Source of the DNA: Paracoccus marinaquae
GTDB lineage: Bacteria > Pseudomonadota > Alphaproteobacteria > Rhodobacterales > Rhodobacteraceae
DNA length: 64,000 nucleotides
Direction of reading: 5' to 3'
Assembly (NCBI RefSeq): GCF_018860165.1
Contig: NZ_JAHKNG010000003.1
Coordinates: forward strand, 1-64,000
The position numbers were made by a program, and so were the translations under genes. Below are positions 45,073 through 54,034 of this stretch, piece by piece; the stretch's first letter is position 1, and each line of letters opens with the position of its first letter. Under the pieces are notes generated by a model. It had not been told where the DNA came from. It worked only from the letters and a program-made list of their open reading frames with translations, and made no database searches.

Positions 45073-45920
45073 CCCAGCACGATCCGGCGGGTTTCGTCGT
45101 CAACTTCGGGGCGCTGGCCGAACCAGCGCTCGAAGCCGGGGGCGGCCTGATGCAGCAGCATGCCCAACCCGTCGACAACGCGGCAGCCCCGCGCCCGGGC
45201 CTCGGTCAGAAGCGGGGTCATCAGCGGCGTATAGACCAGATCGGTGACCAGAGCCTCGGGCGACAGCGCGTCCAGCGGCACCCGCAGCGGCGGCTTGCCC
45301 TCCATCCCCAGCGAGGTCGCGTTCACGACCGTTGACGCCCCGTCCAGCATGTTGCCCGCCTGCGCCCAGTCATAGACGACCAGTCTTGCGCCGAATTCGG
45401 CCCTGATCTGCTCGGATCGCAGGCGGGTGCGGTTGGTGATGCGCAACTCCTTCACCCCGCTGTCGAGAAGCGAGGCCACGACCGCCCGGGCTGCGCCACC
45501 CGCGCCGATCAGCACCGCCGGCCCGGCATCCGGCTGCCAGTCCGGCGCCTGCTGCCGAAGATTGGCGATGAAGCCGTAGCCATCGGTATTGTCCGCATGA
45601 ATCTTGCCGTCCGGGCGAAAGATCAGCGTGTTCGCCGCCCCGATCAGCGCCGCGCGGTCGGTCACGGTATCGGCCAGCGCCAGAACCGCCTCCTTGTGCG
45701 GGATGGTGACATTGATGCCGACGAAACCGGCCCGCGGCAGGACCCGCAGCACCTCGGCCAGGTGCTCCGGCATCACCGGCATCGGGATATAGTGGCCGGC
45801 AAGCCCATAGCGCCGCAGCCAGTGGCCGTGCAGGCGCGGGGACCGGGAATGGGCGATGGGCATGCCAATGACCCCGGCAAGCGGCGCGTGTTTCGGGGCG
45901 ATGGGCATGTCGTCGGTCAT
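45069..45920 (-). CDS. aroE: Shikimate dehydrogenase
   Basis: NADP-dependent reduction of 3-dehydroshikimate in the aromatic amino acid pathway. 283 aa. The N-terminal substrate domain has [18 protein letters not shown] (Ser pair for shikimate) and [10 protein letters not shown] with the catalytic Lys; DNTDGYGF holds the catalytic Asp. The NADP motif is GAGGAARAV and NRT follows for the 2'-phosphate. First gene left of the origin region; transcribed away from it. Confidence 0.94.
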   Translation of the reverse strand: MTDDMPIAPKHAPLAGVIGMPIAHSRSPRLHGHWLRRYGLAGHYIPMPVMPEHLAEVLRVLPRAGFVGINVTIPHKEAVLALADTVTDRAALIGAANTLIFRPDGKIHADNTDGYGFIANLRQQAPDWQPDAGPAVLIGAGGAARAVVASLLDSGVKELRITNRTRLRSEQIRAEFGARLVVYDWAQAGNMLDGASTVVNATSLGMEGKPPLRVPLDALSPEALVTDLVYTPLMTPLLTEARARGCRVVDGLGMLLHQAAPGFERWFGQRPEVDDETRRIVLG

Positions 45921-46195
45921 GGAAATGGTCTTGGCTGGCTTCCGGTGCGTCAGACTAGGCCGGCAGCCGGCGGGAAAAAAGGCCCTCGCGGAAGAAGCTG
46001 TGGATAATTCGGTGGGAAGTGCGTGGGATCACCTGTGGTCAGAACGGGCATGACCGGGAAGGGTCAGAATTCCGGGTTGGACAAAACGGGAACGTCGGTC
46101 GGCCATCCACAAAGGGACAAGACCTCGCCTCGGATCCGGGAATCTGTGGACAGTTCGGTCAGCCACCATCTCTCCACAGAGATATCCACAATTCA

Positions 46196-46212
46196 GTTTG
46201 TTGAAAACAAAC
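46196..46212. repeat. 7-bp inverted repeat in the oriC region
   Basis: GTTTGTT / AACAAAC with a 3-base spacer, A/T-rich, 6 bases right of the best inner DnaA box. Confidence 0.7.
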
Positions 46213-46228
46213 AATGTTATGGCTTATT

Positions 46229-46244
46229 TGGCGGATATCCGCCA
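46229..46244. repeat. 16-bp perfect palindrome in the oriC region
   Basis: TGGCGGATATCCGCCA reads the same on both strands. It lies between two DnaA-box-like sequences and could bind a dimeric regulator. No known site was recognised. Confidence 0.7.
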
Positions 46245-46376
46245 TTTTGCCCACAACCCGCCCCGTTGGGGATTTCCGGGTGACAACCGACGCGATCCCG
46301 ATGTCCACAGGCCCTACTGCAACATCATTCCTTTTTCTTTTCTTTTTATTTAATTGAAGTCCGTAACGAGGATGCG

Positions 46377-46823
46377 ATGACCGATCTGCTGGCGACGATC
46401 TATCTCTATGTGAAGGCCTTCCATGTGATGGCGGTGATGTCGTGGATGGCCGGCCTGTTCTATCTGCCACGCCTGTTCGTCTATCACGCCGAACGGGGCA
46501 AGACCGACCAGGAACCTGCCGCCAGCCTTGTCATCATGGAGGACAAGCTGCTTCGGCTGATCATGCGGCCGGCGATGATCGCGACCTGGCTGAGCGGGAT
46601 CGGCCTGGTTCTGACCCCGGGCGTCGTGGACTGGTCGATGCTCTGGCCCTGGGTAAAGGCTCTCTGTGTGCTGGGCATGACCTGGTTTCACGGCTGGTGC
46701 GCGACCGAGCGGCGCGGGCTTTCGGCGGGTACCTCGCGCGGTGGACGACACTATCGGCTGATGAACGAGGTTCCGACCCTTCTGATGATCGGCATCGTTC
46801 TGTCGGTGATCGTCAAGTATTGA
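46377..46823 (+). CDS. hemJ: Protoporphyrinogen oxidase HemJ
   Basis: Membrane enzyme of 148 aa for protoporphyrinogen IX oxidation, in organisms without HemG or HemY. Four hydrophobic segments; the first carries FHVMAVMSWMAGLFYLPRLFVYH with the conserved His (residue 16) that ligates heme, and MNEVPTLLMIGIVLSVIV closes it. CGAGG precedes the ATG. First rightward gene after the origin. Confidence 0.9.
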   Translation: MTDLLATIYLYVKAFHVMAVMSWMAGLFYLPRLFVYHAERGKTDQEPAASLVIMEDKLLRLIMRPAMIATWLSGIGLVLTPGVVDWSMLWPWVKALCVLGMTWFHGWCATERRGLSAGTSRGGRHYRLMNEVPTLLMIGIVLSVIVKY

Positions 46824-46953
46824 AGCCAAAGATTGACTCGCGGGCGGTTCGTCCTTATCTGGCTGGTCAACCCCGGCCGTCCGGTGCGGGAATCCCCGAA
46901 AGACAACATCCACAGAAAGCCATGCAGGCGACGTGGTGCATTGGTGACAATCC

Positions 46954-48225
46954 ATGAATGAAGAACGTCTCAACCTGTCCGATCTGAAGCTCAAGAGCCC
47001 GGCCGATCTGCTGTCGATGGCCGAGGAATGGGAGATCGAGAACGCCTCGACCATGCGCAAGGGCGAGATGATGTTCTCGATCCTGAAGGAACATGCCGAG
47101 GAAGGCTGGGATATCGGCGGCGAGGGTGTCCTCGAGGTCGTGCAGGACGGCTTTGGCTTCCTGCGGTCGACCGAGGCGAACTATCTGCCGGGTCCAGACG
47201 ATATCTATGTCAGCCCCGACATGATCCGGCAGCACAGCCTGCGCACCGGTGACACGGTCGAGGGCGTGATCCGCGCGCCGGGCGAGAACGAGCGGTATTT
47301 CGCGCTGACCCGGGTCGAGCGGATCAATTTCGAGGAACCGGAAAAGGCCCGCCACAAGGTCGCCTTCGACAACCTGACCCCGCTTTATCCGAATGAGCGG
47401 CTGAAGATGGAGATCGAGGATCCGACCATCAAGGACCGCAGCGCCCGGATCATCGATCTGGTCGCACCGGTCGGCAAGGGGCAGCGCTCGCTGATCGTGG
47501 CGCCGCCGCGGACCGGCAAGACGGTGCTGCTGCAGAACATCGCCCATTCGATCGAGAAGAACCATCCCGAATGCTATCTGATCGTTCTGCTTATCGACGA
47601 GCGGCCGGAAGAGGTCACGGACATGCAGCGCAGCGTCCGCGGCGAGGTGATTTCCTCGACCTTCGACGAACCGGCCAGCCGGCATGTCGCGGTCAGCGAG
47701 ATGGTGATCGAGAAGGCCAAGCGGCTGGTCGAGCATAAACGAGATGTTGTGATACTTTTGGATTCTATCACAAGACTTGGTAGGGCGTTCAATACCGTGG
47801 TGCCCAGCTCGGGCAAGGTCCTGACCGGTGGTGTCGATGCGAATGCGCTGCAGCGGCCCAAGCGGTTTTTCGGCGCGGCGCGGAATATCGAGGAAGGCGG
47901 CAGTCTGACCATCATCGCCACGGCGCTGATCGATACTGGCTCGCGGATGGACGAGGTCATCTTTGAAGAGTTCAAGGGCACTGGCAACAGCGAGATCGTC
48001 CTGGATCGCAAGGTGGCCGACAAGCGGGTCTTCCCGGCCATGGATATCCTGAAATCGGGCACCCGGAAGGAAGAACTGCTGGTCGATGCGAAGGACCTGC
48101 AGAAGACCTATCTGCTGCGCCGTATCCTGAACCCGATGGGCACGACGGATGCAATCGAATTCCTGATCTCGAAGCTGAAGCAGACCAAGACGAATTCGGA
48201 ATTCTTCGATTCGATGAACGCCTGA
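46954..48225 (+). CDS. rho: Transcription termination factor Rho
   Basis: 423 aa, homohexameric RNA helicase that ends transcription. N-terminal Rho_N ([21 protein letters not shown]) and cold-shock RNA-binding domain ([17 protein letters not shown]); Walker A APPRTGKT and Walker [14 protein letters not shown]-loop and Q-loop regions are intact ([24 protein letters not shown]). Codons 261-280 are strikingly A/T-rich and use rare codons. It is followed 10 bases later by mnmE. Confidence 0.96.
   Translation: MNEERLNLSDLKLKSPADLLSMAEEWEIENASTMRKGEMMFSILKEHAEEGWDIGGEGVLEVVQDGFGFLRSTEANYLPGPDDIYVSPDMIRQHSLRTGDTVEGVIRAPGENERYFALTRVERINFEEPEKARHKVAFDNLTPLYPNERLKMEIEDPTIKDRSARIIDLVAPVGKGQRSLIVAPPRTGKTVLLQNIAHSIEKNHPECYLIVLLIDERPEEVTDMQRSVRGEVISSTFDEPASRHVAVSEMVIEKAKRLVEHKRDVVILLDSITRLGRAFNTVVPSSGKVLTGGVDANALQRPKRFFGAARNIEEGGSLTIIATALIDTGSRMDEVIFEEFKGTGNSEIVLDRKVADKRVFPAMDILKSGTRKEELLVDAKDLQKTYLLRRILNPMGTTDAIEFLISKLKQTKTNSEFFDSMNA
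47734..47793 (+). other. A/T-rich rare-codon island inside rho
   Basis: Codons 261-280 of rho (Walker B region) contain CGA, ATA, CTT, TTG, TCT, ACA, AGA, GGT and AGG in one run. Hand count gives 23 G+C of 60, against mostly GC3 codons on either side. The protein sequence here is normal, so the constraint or history is at the nucleotide level. Confidence 0.85.
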
Positions 48226-48235
48226 CGGGGCAGTT

Positions 48236-49501
48236 ATGGATCTTGTCTTTGCCGAAGCCACCCCGAGCGGTCGGGGTGGCGTTTCGGTCATTCGTCTCAG
48301 CGGACCGGGATCACGCCGGGCGGCGGAACGGTTGGCGGGGGACTTGCCGCAGCCGCGCCATGCCTATTTCCGAACCCTTCGCGACGGGCGGGAAGAACTG
48401 GACCAGGCGCTTGTACTGTGGTTCGAGGCAGGTTCAAGCTTCACCGGCGAAGAGGTGGCCGAACTGCATCTTCACGGGGCGCCGGTGGTCGCGCGCCGGG
48501 TGGGATCGGCGCTGGCGGCCTTGGGCGCGCGACCTGCCGAGGCCGGAGAGTTCACCCGCCGCGCCTTTCTGAACGGCCGGATGGATCTGGCCGAGGTCGA
48601 GGGTCTGGGCGATCTTCTGGAGGCCGAGACCGACGCGCAGCGCCGGCTTGCCCTGCGCGCCGCCGGCGGTGAACTGGGCCGCAAGGCAGACGGTTGGCGT
48701 GAGATGCTGATCCGGGCCGGGGCGCTGGTCGAGGCCAGCGTCGATTTTGCCGATGAGGAGGTGCCGGACGAGGTTCCCGATGAGGTCTTCGACCTTCTGC
48801 GGCGCCTGACCACGGATCTGGAACAGGAAATATCCGGTTTCCGGGCCGCCGAGCGGCTTCGGACCGGTTTCGAGGTGGCGGTGATCGGTGCGCCGAATGC
48901 CGGAAAGTCAAGCCTGATCAACCGGATTGCACGGCGCGAGGTGGCGCTGGTTTCGGATATCGCCGGGACGACGAGGGATGTGATCGAACTGCGTCTCGAT
49001 CTGCGGGGGCTGGCGGTGACGTTGCTGGACACCGCAGGTCTGCGGGCAACGGAGGACCATGTCGAAGGCCTGGGTGTCCGGCGCGCGCGCGAACGCGCGG
49101 AAGCGGCCGACCTGCGGCTTCATATCTCTCCTGAAGGGCATGTCGATTCCGCGCTGTGGCGCGATGGTGATATCCTGGTGCGCAGCAAGTCGGACCTGAT
49201 CGCGCAGGGGGATGGGCTCGCTGTGTCGGCGCTTTCGGGCGAGGGGATCGAGGGTCTTCTTGCAGAGCTTCATGACCGGCTTGCCCTGTGTGTCGCCGGG
49301 GCGGGGATCGTCAGCCACGAGCGGCAGGCGGCAGCCCTGCGCGATGCGCGCGATGCTCTGGCGGGAGTGTCTGATCTGCCCCCCGAACTTGTTGCCGAAA
49401 TGATACGTCAGGCCGCCGCGTCGCTGGACCGGCTGGTTGGCCGAATCGGTGCGGAAGAGTATCTGGATGTCATCTTCACCTCCTTCTGCATCGGAAAATG
49501 A
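48236..49501 (+). CDS. mnmE: tRNA modification GTPase MnmE
   Basis: 421 aa; with MnmG it installs (carboxymethyl)aminomethyl groups on wobble U34. The N-terminal folate domain begins MDLVFAEATPSGRGGVSVIRLSG; a helical domain follows; the inserted G domain has GAPNAGKSS (G1), DIAGTTRD (G2) and DTAGLR (G3). The G4 motif reads SKSD rather than NKxD. The C-terminal catalytic CIGK is present. ATG at 48236; GGGG precedes it. Confidence 0.95.
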   Translation: MDLVFAEATPSGRGGVSVIRLSGPGSRRAAERLAGDLPQPRHAYFRTLRDGREELDQALVLWFEAGSSFTGEEVAELHLHGAPVVARRVGSALAALGARPAEAGEFTRRAFLNGRMDLAEVEGLGDLLEAETDAQRRLALRAAGGELGRKADGWREMLIRAGALVEASVDFADEEVPDEVPDEVFDLLRRLTTDLEQEISGFRAAERLRTGFEVAVIGAPNAGKSSLINRIARREVALVSDIAGTTRDVIELRLDLRGLAVTLLDTAGLRATEDHVEGLGVRRARERAEAADLRLHISPEGHVDSALWRDGDILVRSKSDLIAQGDGLAVSALSGEGIEGLLAELHDRLALCVAGAGIVSHERQAAALRDARDALAGVSDLPPELVAEMIRQAAASLDRLVGRIGAEEYLDVIFTSFCIGK

Positions 49502-49504
49502 GGA

Positions 49505-51373
49505 GTGTTTCACGTGAAACATTATGACGTCATCGTCATCGGCGGCGGGCATGCCGGGATCGAGGCCGCCGCCGCCGCTGCGCGGATGGGGGTCAGCACC
49601 GCCCTTGTCACCATGCGCCCCGAGGATCTGGGCACGCTCTCGTGCAATCCGGCCATCGGCGGCTTGGGGAAGGGCCATCTGGTGCGAGAGATCGACGCCA
49701 TGGACGGCGTCATGGGCAGGCTGGCAGATCAGGCCGGCATTCAGTTCCGGCTGCTGAACCGCCGCAAGGGACCGGCGGTTCAGGGGCCGCGCGGGCAGAT
49801 GGACCGCGCGCTCTATCGCGCCGCCGCCTTTGACCGACTCTCGTCTCAACCGAACCTGACGCTGGTCTATGGCGAGGTGTCGGCCCTGACCGGCGAGGGT
49901 CGGTGGATCGACGGCATTGTGCTTGCCGACGGCACATCGTTTTCGGCCGGCGCGGTCGTTCTGACCACCGGCACCTTCCTGAACGGCGTCATCCATATCG
50001 GCGATACCCGCCGCGAAGCCGGCCGTTGGGGTGACCGGGCGTCGAACGGCCTTGCCGATTCGCTGCGCCGGCTGGATCTGCCCCTTGGCCGGCTGAAGAC
50101 CGGAACGCCGCCGCGACTGGATGGGCGCAGCATCGACTGGTCGCGCCTTGAGATGCAGCCGGGGGACGATGCTCCGGTGATGTTCTCCTATCTCAGCACG
50201 GCGCCCACGGTCGCGCAGATCGCCTGCGGCATCACCCATACCAATGAAGCCACGCACCGGATCATCCGCGAGAACCTGTCGCGCTCGGCCATGTATGGCG
50301 GGCAGATTTCGGGGCGGGGTCCCCGCTATTGCCCTTCGATCGAGGACAAGGTGGTCCGCTTTGCCGACAAGAGCTCGCACCAGATCTTTCTGGAACCCGA
50401 GGGGCTGGACGATCACACCGTCTATCCCAACGGCATCTCGACATCGCTTCCGGCCGATATCCAACAGGACTACGTCCGCTCGATCGGCGGGCTGGAAGAG
50501 GCGATCATCACGCAGCCGGGCTATGCGGTGGAATATGACTATGTTGACCCGCGCGCCCTGGACAACAGCTTGCGGTTGCGGGATGCGCAGGGGCTGTATC
50601 TTGCGGGCCAGATCAATGGCACGACCGGCTATGAAGAGGCGGGCGCACAGGGCCTCGTGGCGGGACTGAATGCCGCCCTTGCCGCGCAGGGCCGTGATCA
50701 GATCACCTTCAGCCGCACCGACAGCTATATCGGGGTGATGATCGACGATCTCACCACGCGCGGCGTCAGTGAGCCCTACCGGATGTTCACGTCACGGGCC
50801 GAATTCCGCCTGACCCTGCGCGCGGACAATGCGGATCAGCGCCTGACTCCGCTTGCGCTCCGGCTGGGCTGCGCGGGCGATGAGCGTCGTCAGCACTTCG
50901 CCCGGCGGCAGGATCGGTACATGGCGGCGCGGAAGATGACCGAATCGCTGCGCTTTTCGCCAACCGAGCTTCAGCGCGCCGGCATTCATACCCGACTGGA
51001 CGGGCAGCAGCGCTCGATCTTCACGTTGCTGGGTGGCACGGACATCTGCGCGGACAGGCTTGCCGGCCTGGTGCCGGATCTGCTGGATCTGCGTCCCGAG
51101 ACGCTGCAGCAACTGCGGAATGACGCGCTTTATCACCAATATGCCGACCGGCAGGCCCGCGACGCCGAGATCCTGCGCGCGGATGAGGCGATCGATCTGC
51201 CGCAGGACCTCGACTATGCGCGGATTTCTGGCCTCTCGGCCGAGTTGCGCGCGAAACTGACGGCCGCACGCCCTGCGACGCTGGCGGCCGCCGCTAAAAT
51301 TGAGGGCATGACCCCGGCGGCGCTGACGCTGCTTGTGGCCATGGCGCGCGCGGGGCGCCGCAGCCGCGCATGA
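49505..51373 (+). CDS. mnmG: tRNA uridine 5-carboxymethylaminomethyl modification enzyme MnmG
   Basis: 622 aa FAD enzyme, partner of MnmE. The FAD motif is [21 protein letters not shown]; the hallmark [22 protein letters not shown] follows, then [12 protein letters not shown]. The GTG at 49505 matches the MFHVKH N-terminus seen in relatives, but AGGAG (49501-49505) touches it; GTG 49514 has the same AGGAG at 8 bases and may be the true start. A parS site covers the first codons. Confidence 0.95.
   Translation: MFHVKHYDVIVIGGGHAGIEAAAAAARMGVSTALVTMRPEDLGTLSCNPAIGGLGKGHLVREIDAMDGVMGRLADQAGIQFRLLNRRKGPAVQGPRGQMDRALYRAAAFDRLSSQPNLTLVYGEVSALTGEGRWIDGIVLADGTSFSAGAVVLTTGTFLNGVIHIGDTRREAGRWGDRASNGLADSLRRLDLPLGRLKTGTPPRLDGRSIDWSRLEMQPGDDAPVMFSYLSTAPTVAQIACGITHTNEATHRIIRENLSRSAMYGGQISGRGPRYCPSIEDKVVRFADKSSHQIFLEPEGLDDHTVYPNGISTSLPADIQQDYVRSIGGLEEAIITQPGYAVEYDYVDPRALDNSLRLRDAQGLYLAGQINGTTGYEEAGAQGLVAGLNAALAAQGRDQITFSRTDSYIGVMIDDLTTRGVSEPYRMFTSRAEFRLTLRADNADQRLTPLALRLGCAGDERRQHFARRQDRYMAARKMTESLRFSPTELQRAGIHTRLDGQQRSIFTLLGGTDICADRLAGLVPDLLDLRPETLQQLRNDALYHQYADRQARDAEILRADEAIDLPQDLDYARISGLSAELRAKLTAARPATLAAAAKIEGMTPAALTLLVAMARAGRRSRA
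49506..49521. promoter_or_regulatory. parS: parS centromere site at the mnmG start
   Basis: TGTTTCACGTGAAACA, a perfect 16-bp palindrome equal to the parS consensus, recognised by ParB encoded 3 kb downstream. It occupies the start-codon region of mnmG. Confidence 0.92.
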
Positions 51374-51966
51374 GCTTCAATGTTTCACGTGAAACAGAGC
51401 AGCGGCTGCAGCTCTATGAGGCGCTGATCCGGCGCTGGAACCCGCGCATCAATCTGGTGGCGCCCTCGACCCTGCCGGATCTCCGCCAGCGCCATATCGA
51501 GGATTGCCTGCAGATTGCCCGCCATGTCACCCCGGATGACGGGCTGTGGGTCGATCTGGGCAGTGGCGGCGGCCTGCCCGGGCTGATTCTGGCCATCGCC
51601 TTTGCCGATCGCCCGACCCGGTTTCTGATGGTCGAAAGCGATCAGCGCAAGGCCGCTTTTTTGCGCAGCGCGATCCGGGAACTGGATCTTCCGCGATCAT
51701 CGGTGCTGTCGTCCCGCATCGAAGCCGCCGATCCGCTGAAAGCTGCCTATATTTCGGCCCGGGCGCTTGCCCCGCTTGCCCGCCTTATGCCATATCTGGG
51801 AAAACACTTGGCAGACGACGGGCAGGCGTGGCTGATGAAGGGCGAGCGGTGGCAGACCGAGCTTGATGAGGCTCGACAGGCATGGCGCTTTGCACTCGAA
51901 AGCCATGACAGCATCACGCAGCCCGGCGCCGCAATTCTCAAGATAAGCGAGGTTTCGCATGTCTGA
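51370..51966 (+). CDS. rsmG: 16S rRNA (guanine-527-N7)-methyltransferase RsmG
   Basis: SAM-dependent methyltransferase of 198 aa. [29 protein letters not shown] precedes the SAM motif [25 protein letters not shown] is the second SAM loop and [12 protein letters not shown] the catalytic region. The ATG overlaps the mnmG stop by four bases. A parS site lies in codons 4-9. It overlaps parA by 8 bases. Confidence 0.94.
   Translation: MSFNVSRETEQRLQLYEALIRRWNPRINLVAPSTLPDLRQRHIEDCLQIARHVTPDDGLWVDLGSGGGLPGLILAIAFADRPTRFLMVESDQRKAAFLRSAIRELDLPRSSVLSSRIEAADPLKAAYISARALAPLARLMPYLGKHLADDGQAWLMKGERWQTELDEARQAWRFALESHDSITQPGAAILKISEVSHV
51381..51396. promoter_or_regulatory. parS: parS centromere site in the rsmG 5' coding region
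   Basis: Second perfect TGTTTCACGTGAAACA, 1.9 kb from the first, encoding the peptide NVSRET in codons 4-9 of rsmG. Confidence 0.92.
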
Positions 51967-52744
51967 CCACAATATCGTGGCCATCGCCAACCAGAAGGGC
52001 GGGGTTGGCAAGACCACCACCGCGATCAACCTTGGCGCCGCGATCGCCGATCTGGGCCATCCGACCGTGCTGATCGACCTCGATCCGCAGGGCAATGCCT
52101 CGACCGGCCTCGGCATCGATCCGGAACTGCGCGAAAGGACCGTCTACGACCTTCTCGCCGGCCCGGAATCCCTGCAGGACTGCGCCATCGCCACCAGGAT
52201 CGAGAATCTGCGCATCGTCCCGGCAACGCCCGACCTGTCCTCTGCCGATGTCGAACTGTCGCAGGCCCAGGACCGCACGCGGCTGCTGCGGCGCAAGCTG
52301 CAGGCGGCGCCCAAGGGAAGCATCGTCCTGATCGACTGCCCGCCGGCGCTTGGCCTCTTGACGGTCAACGCCATGGTCGCCGCCGACAGCGTTCTGGTCC
52401 CGCTCCAGGCCGAGTTCTACGCCCTCGAGGGCCTTTCGCAGCTGCTGACCACGGTCAAGCAGGTCCGCCAGACCGCAAATCCGGATCTGAGGATCAACGG
52501 CATCCTGCTGACCATGTCGGACTATCGCAACAACCTGTCGCAGCAGGTCGAGGCCGATGCCCGCGCGACCCTTGGCGATCTGGTCTATCCCACGGTCATC
52601 CCGCGAAATGTCCGGGTGTCCGAGGCGCCCTCGCATGGCCAGCCGGTGCTGAACTACGACCCGCTGTCCAAGGGCAGCGCCGCCTATCGTCAATTCGCGT
52701 CGGAATTCGTGGCGCGGCTCAAGCTCGTTCCGGAGGAGGCCTGA
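51959..52744 (+). CDS. parA: Chromosome partitioning ATPase ParA
   Basis: 261 aa, Walker-type ATPase that positions ParB-parS. The deviant Walker A is KGGVGKTTTAINLG; DLDPQGNASTG and DCPPALGLLTVNA follow. No N-terminal HTH, as in chromosomal (type Ib) ParA. Overlaps rsmG by 8 bases; parB starts 1 base after its stop. Confidence 0.96.
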   Translation: MSDHNIVAIANQKGGVGKTTTAINLGAAIADLGHPTVLIDLDPQGNASTGLGIDPELRERTVYDLLAGPESLQDCAIATRIENLRIVPATPDLSSADVELSQAQDRTRLLRRKLQAAPKGSIVLIDCPPALGLLTVNAMVAADSVLVPLQAEFYALEGLSQLLTTVKQVRQTANPDLRINGILLTMSDYRNNLSQQVEADARATLGDLVYPTVIPRNVRVSEAPSHGQPVLNYDPLSKGSAAYRQFASEFVARLKLVPEEA

Positions 52745-52745
52745 G

Positions 52746-53639
52746 ATGTCTGACAGCAAGCTTGCCAAGCGCGGGTTGGGCCGCGGCCTGTCGGCCCTGA
52801 TGGCCGACATGGACCTCGCCACCCCGGCGCCGACCGCGCCCCTGCGCGACCGCACCATGATCCCGATCGAGCAGCTGACCGCCAACCCGGATCAGCCGCG
52901 CCGCAGCTTTGACCCCGAGGCGCTGCAGGAACTGGCCGATTCGCTGCGCGCGCGCGGCGTCCTGCAACCGCTGATCGTGCGCCCGCATCCGCGCGACCAA
53001 GGGCTCTACCAGATCGTCGCCGGTGAACGCCGCTGGCGCGCGGCGCAGATGGCCCAGCTGCACGAGATGCCGGTCATCATCCGCGACCTCAGCGACACCG
53101 AGGTGCTGGAAGTCGCCATCATCGAGAATATCCAGCGGGCCGATCTGAATGCGATCGAAGAGGCGGCTTCGTTCCGGCAATTGATGGATCGTTTCGGGCA
53201 TACGCAGGAAAAGCTGGCCGAGGCGCTGAACAAAAGTCGCAGTCATATCGCCAACCTGCTGCGGCTGCTGAACCTGCCCGATCAGGTTCAGGATCTGGTC
53301 AAGGACGGCAAGCTGTCGGCCGGCCATGCCAGGGCACTGATCACGGCGCCCGACGCCGCCCAGCTGGCCCGCAAGGTGATCGAGAAGGGGCTGTCGGTGC
53401 GCGAGACCGAGGATCTGGTCCGCAAGCTGTCCCAGCCCGATGCGCCGCGCGCGAAGCCGGCGCCGCGCAGGGCGGAAAAGGATGCCGATACCCGCGCGCT
53501 CGAATCGGATCTGTCGGCGCATCTGAAGATGGGGGTGTCGATCGCCCATTCGGGCATGGATGGCGGCACTCTGACGATCAGCTATCGCGATCTCGACCAG
53601 CTGGATGCCCTGTGCCAGCTTCTGGGCGGCCATCGCTGA
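52746..53639 (+). CDS. parB: Chromosome partitioning protein ParB
   Basis: 297 aa, binds parS and spreads as a CTP-dependent clamp. N-terminal ParA-interacting motif (RGLGRGLSALM); CTPase domain with LQPLIVRPHP and GERRWRAAQM; helix-turn-helix (THE region ~ LAEALNKSRSHIANLLRLLNLP); C-terminal dimerisation domain after a variable linker. Last gene of the rightward origin block. Confidence 0.96.
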   Translation: MSDSKLAKRGLGRGLSALMADMDLATPAPTAPLRDRTMIPIEQLTANPDQPRRSFDPEALQELADSLRARGVLQPLIVRPHPRDQGLYQIVAGERRWRAAQMAQLHEMPVIIRDLSDTEVLEVAIIENIQRADLNAIEEAASFRQLMDRFGHTQEKLAEALNKSRSHIANLLRLLNLPDQVQDLVKDGKLSAGHARALITAPDAAQLARKVIEKGLSVRETEDLVRKLSQPDAPRAKPAPRRAEKDADTRALESDLSAHLKMGVSIAHSGMDGGTLTISYRDLDQLDALCQLLGGHR

Positions 53640-53679
53640 TCTTGTGGTAACCTAGGCTACAACATCAATATATAGGTAC

Positions 53680-54033
53680 TCAGGCCGCCGGTCGCGTGAC
53701 GATGAACAGGCCGATCACGGCGCAGACCGCGGCCTGCGCGATCACCAGCCAATGCGGCAGGCCCAGCCACAGGGTCAGGACGACCCCGAAGGCCATGGCC
53801 ACCACCGCCCACAGTTTCGCCAGCGGACTGATCGCGCCGCGCTCCTGCCAGGCCCGGACCGGCGGGCCATAGGTCGGATGATCCAGGATCTTCTGCCGCA
53901 GCCGGGGCGAGCTGCGGGCAAAGGCCCAGGCGGCGACCAGCAGGAAGGGCACGGTCGGCATCACCGGAAAGGCGATGCCGATGACCCCGAGGCCAAGGAA
54001 GATTGCGCCGATCAGGAACCACAGGTTGCGCAT
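53680..54033 (-). CDS. DUF454/YbaN-family membrane protein
   Basis: 117 aa with three or four hydrophobic helices (LIGAIFLGLGVIGIAFPVMPTVPFLLVAAWAFAR, WAVVAMAFGVVLTLWLGL, LVIAQAAVCAVIGLFIVTRP). The segment PTVPFLLVAAWAFARSSPRLRQ is the family signature. Function unknown. Last gene of the rph operon, 1 base after hemW. Confidence 0.8.
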   Translation of the reverse strand: MRNLWFLIGAIFLGLGVIGIAFPVMPTVPFLLVAAWAFARSSPRLRQKILDHPTYGPPVRAWQERGAISPLAKLWAVVAMAFGVVLTLWLGLPHWLVIAQAAVCAVIGLFIVTRPAA

Positions 54034-54034
54034 C

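Larger units (their letters stand above)
45945..46376. other. Probable chromosome replication origin (oriC)
   Basis: A 456-base gap, the largest in the window, holds a perfect DnaA box (TGTGGATAA, 45999-46007) and six near-matches to TTATCCACA: 46103-46111 (7/9), 46145-46153 (7/9, reverse), 46170-46178 (7/9), 46182-46190 (8/9), 46247-46255 (7/9) and 46301-46309 (7/9). An A/T-rich pyrimidine tract at 46329-46357 could be the unwinding element. Genes on both sides point outward, and the flanks (aroE/coaE/dnaQ and hemJ/rho/mnmE/mnmG/rsmG/parAB) are those of the Caulobacter-type alphaproteobacterial origin. Confidence 0.78.

Noticed and set aside
46341..46370. CtrA binding site in the oriC region
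   Set aside because: TTAA is followed by CCGT instead of TTAA at the 7-base spacing, so only half a site is present.
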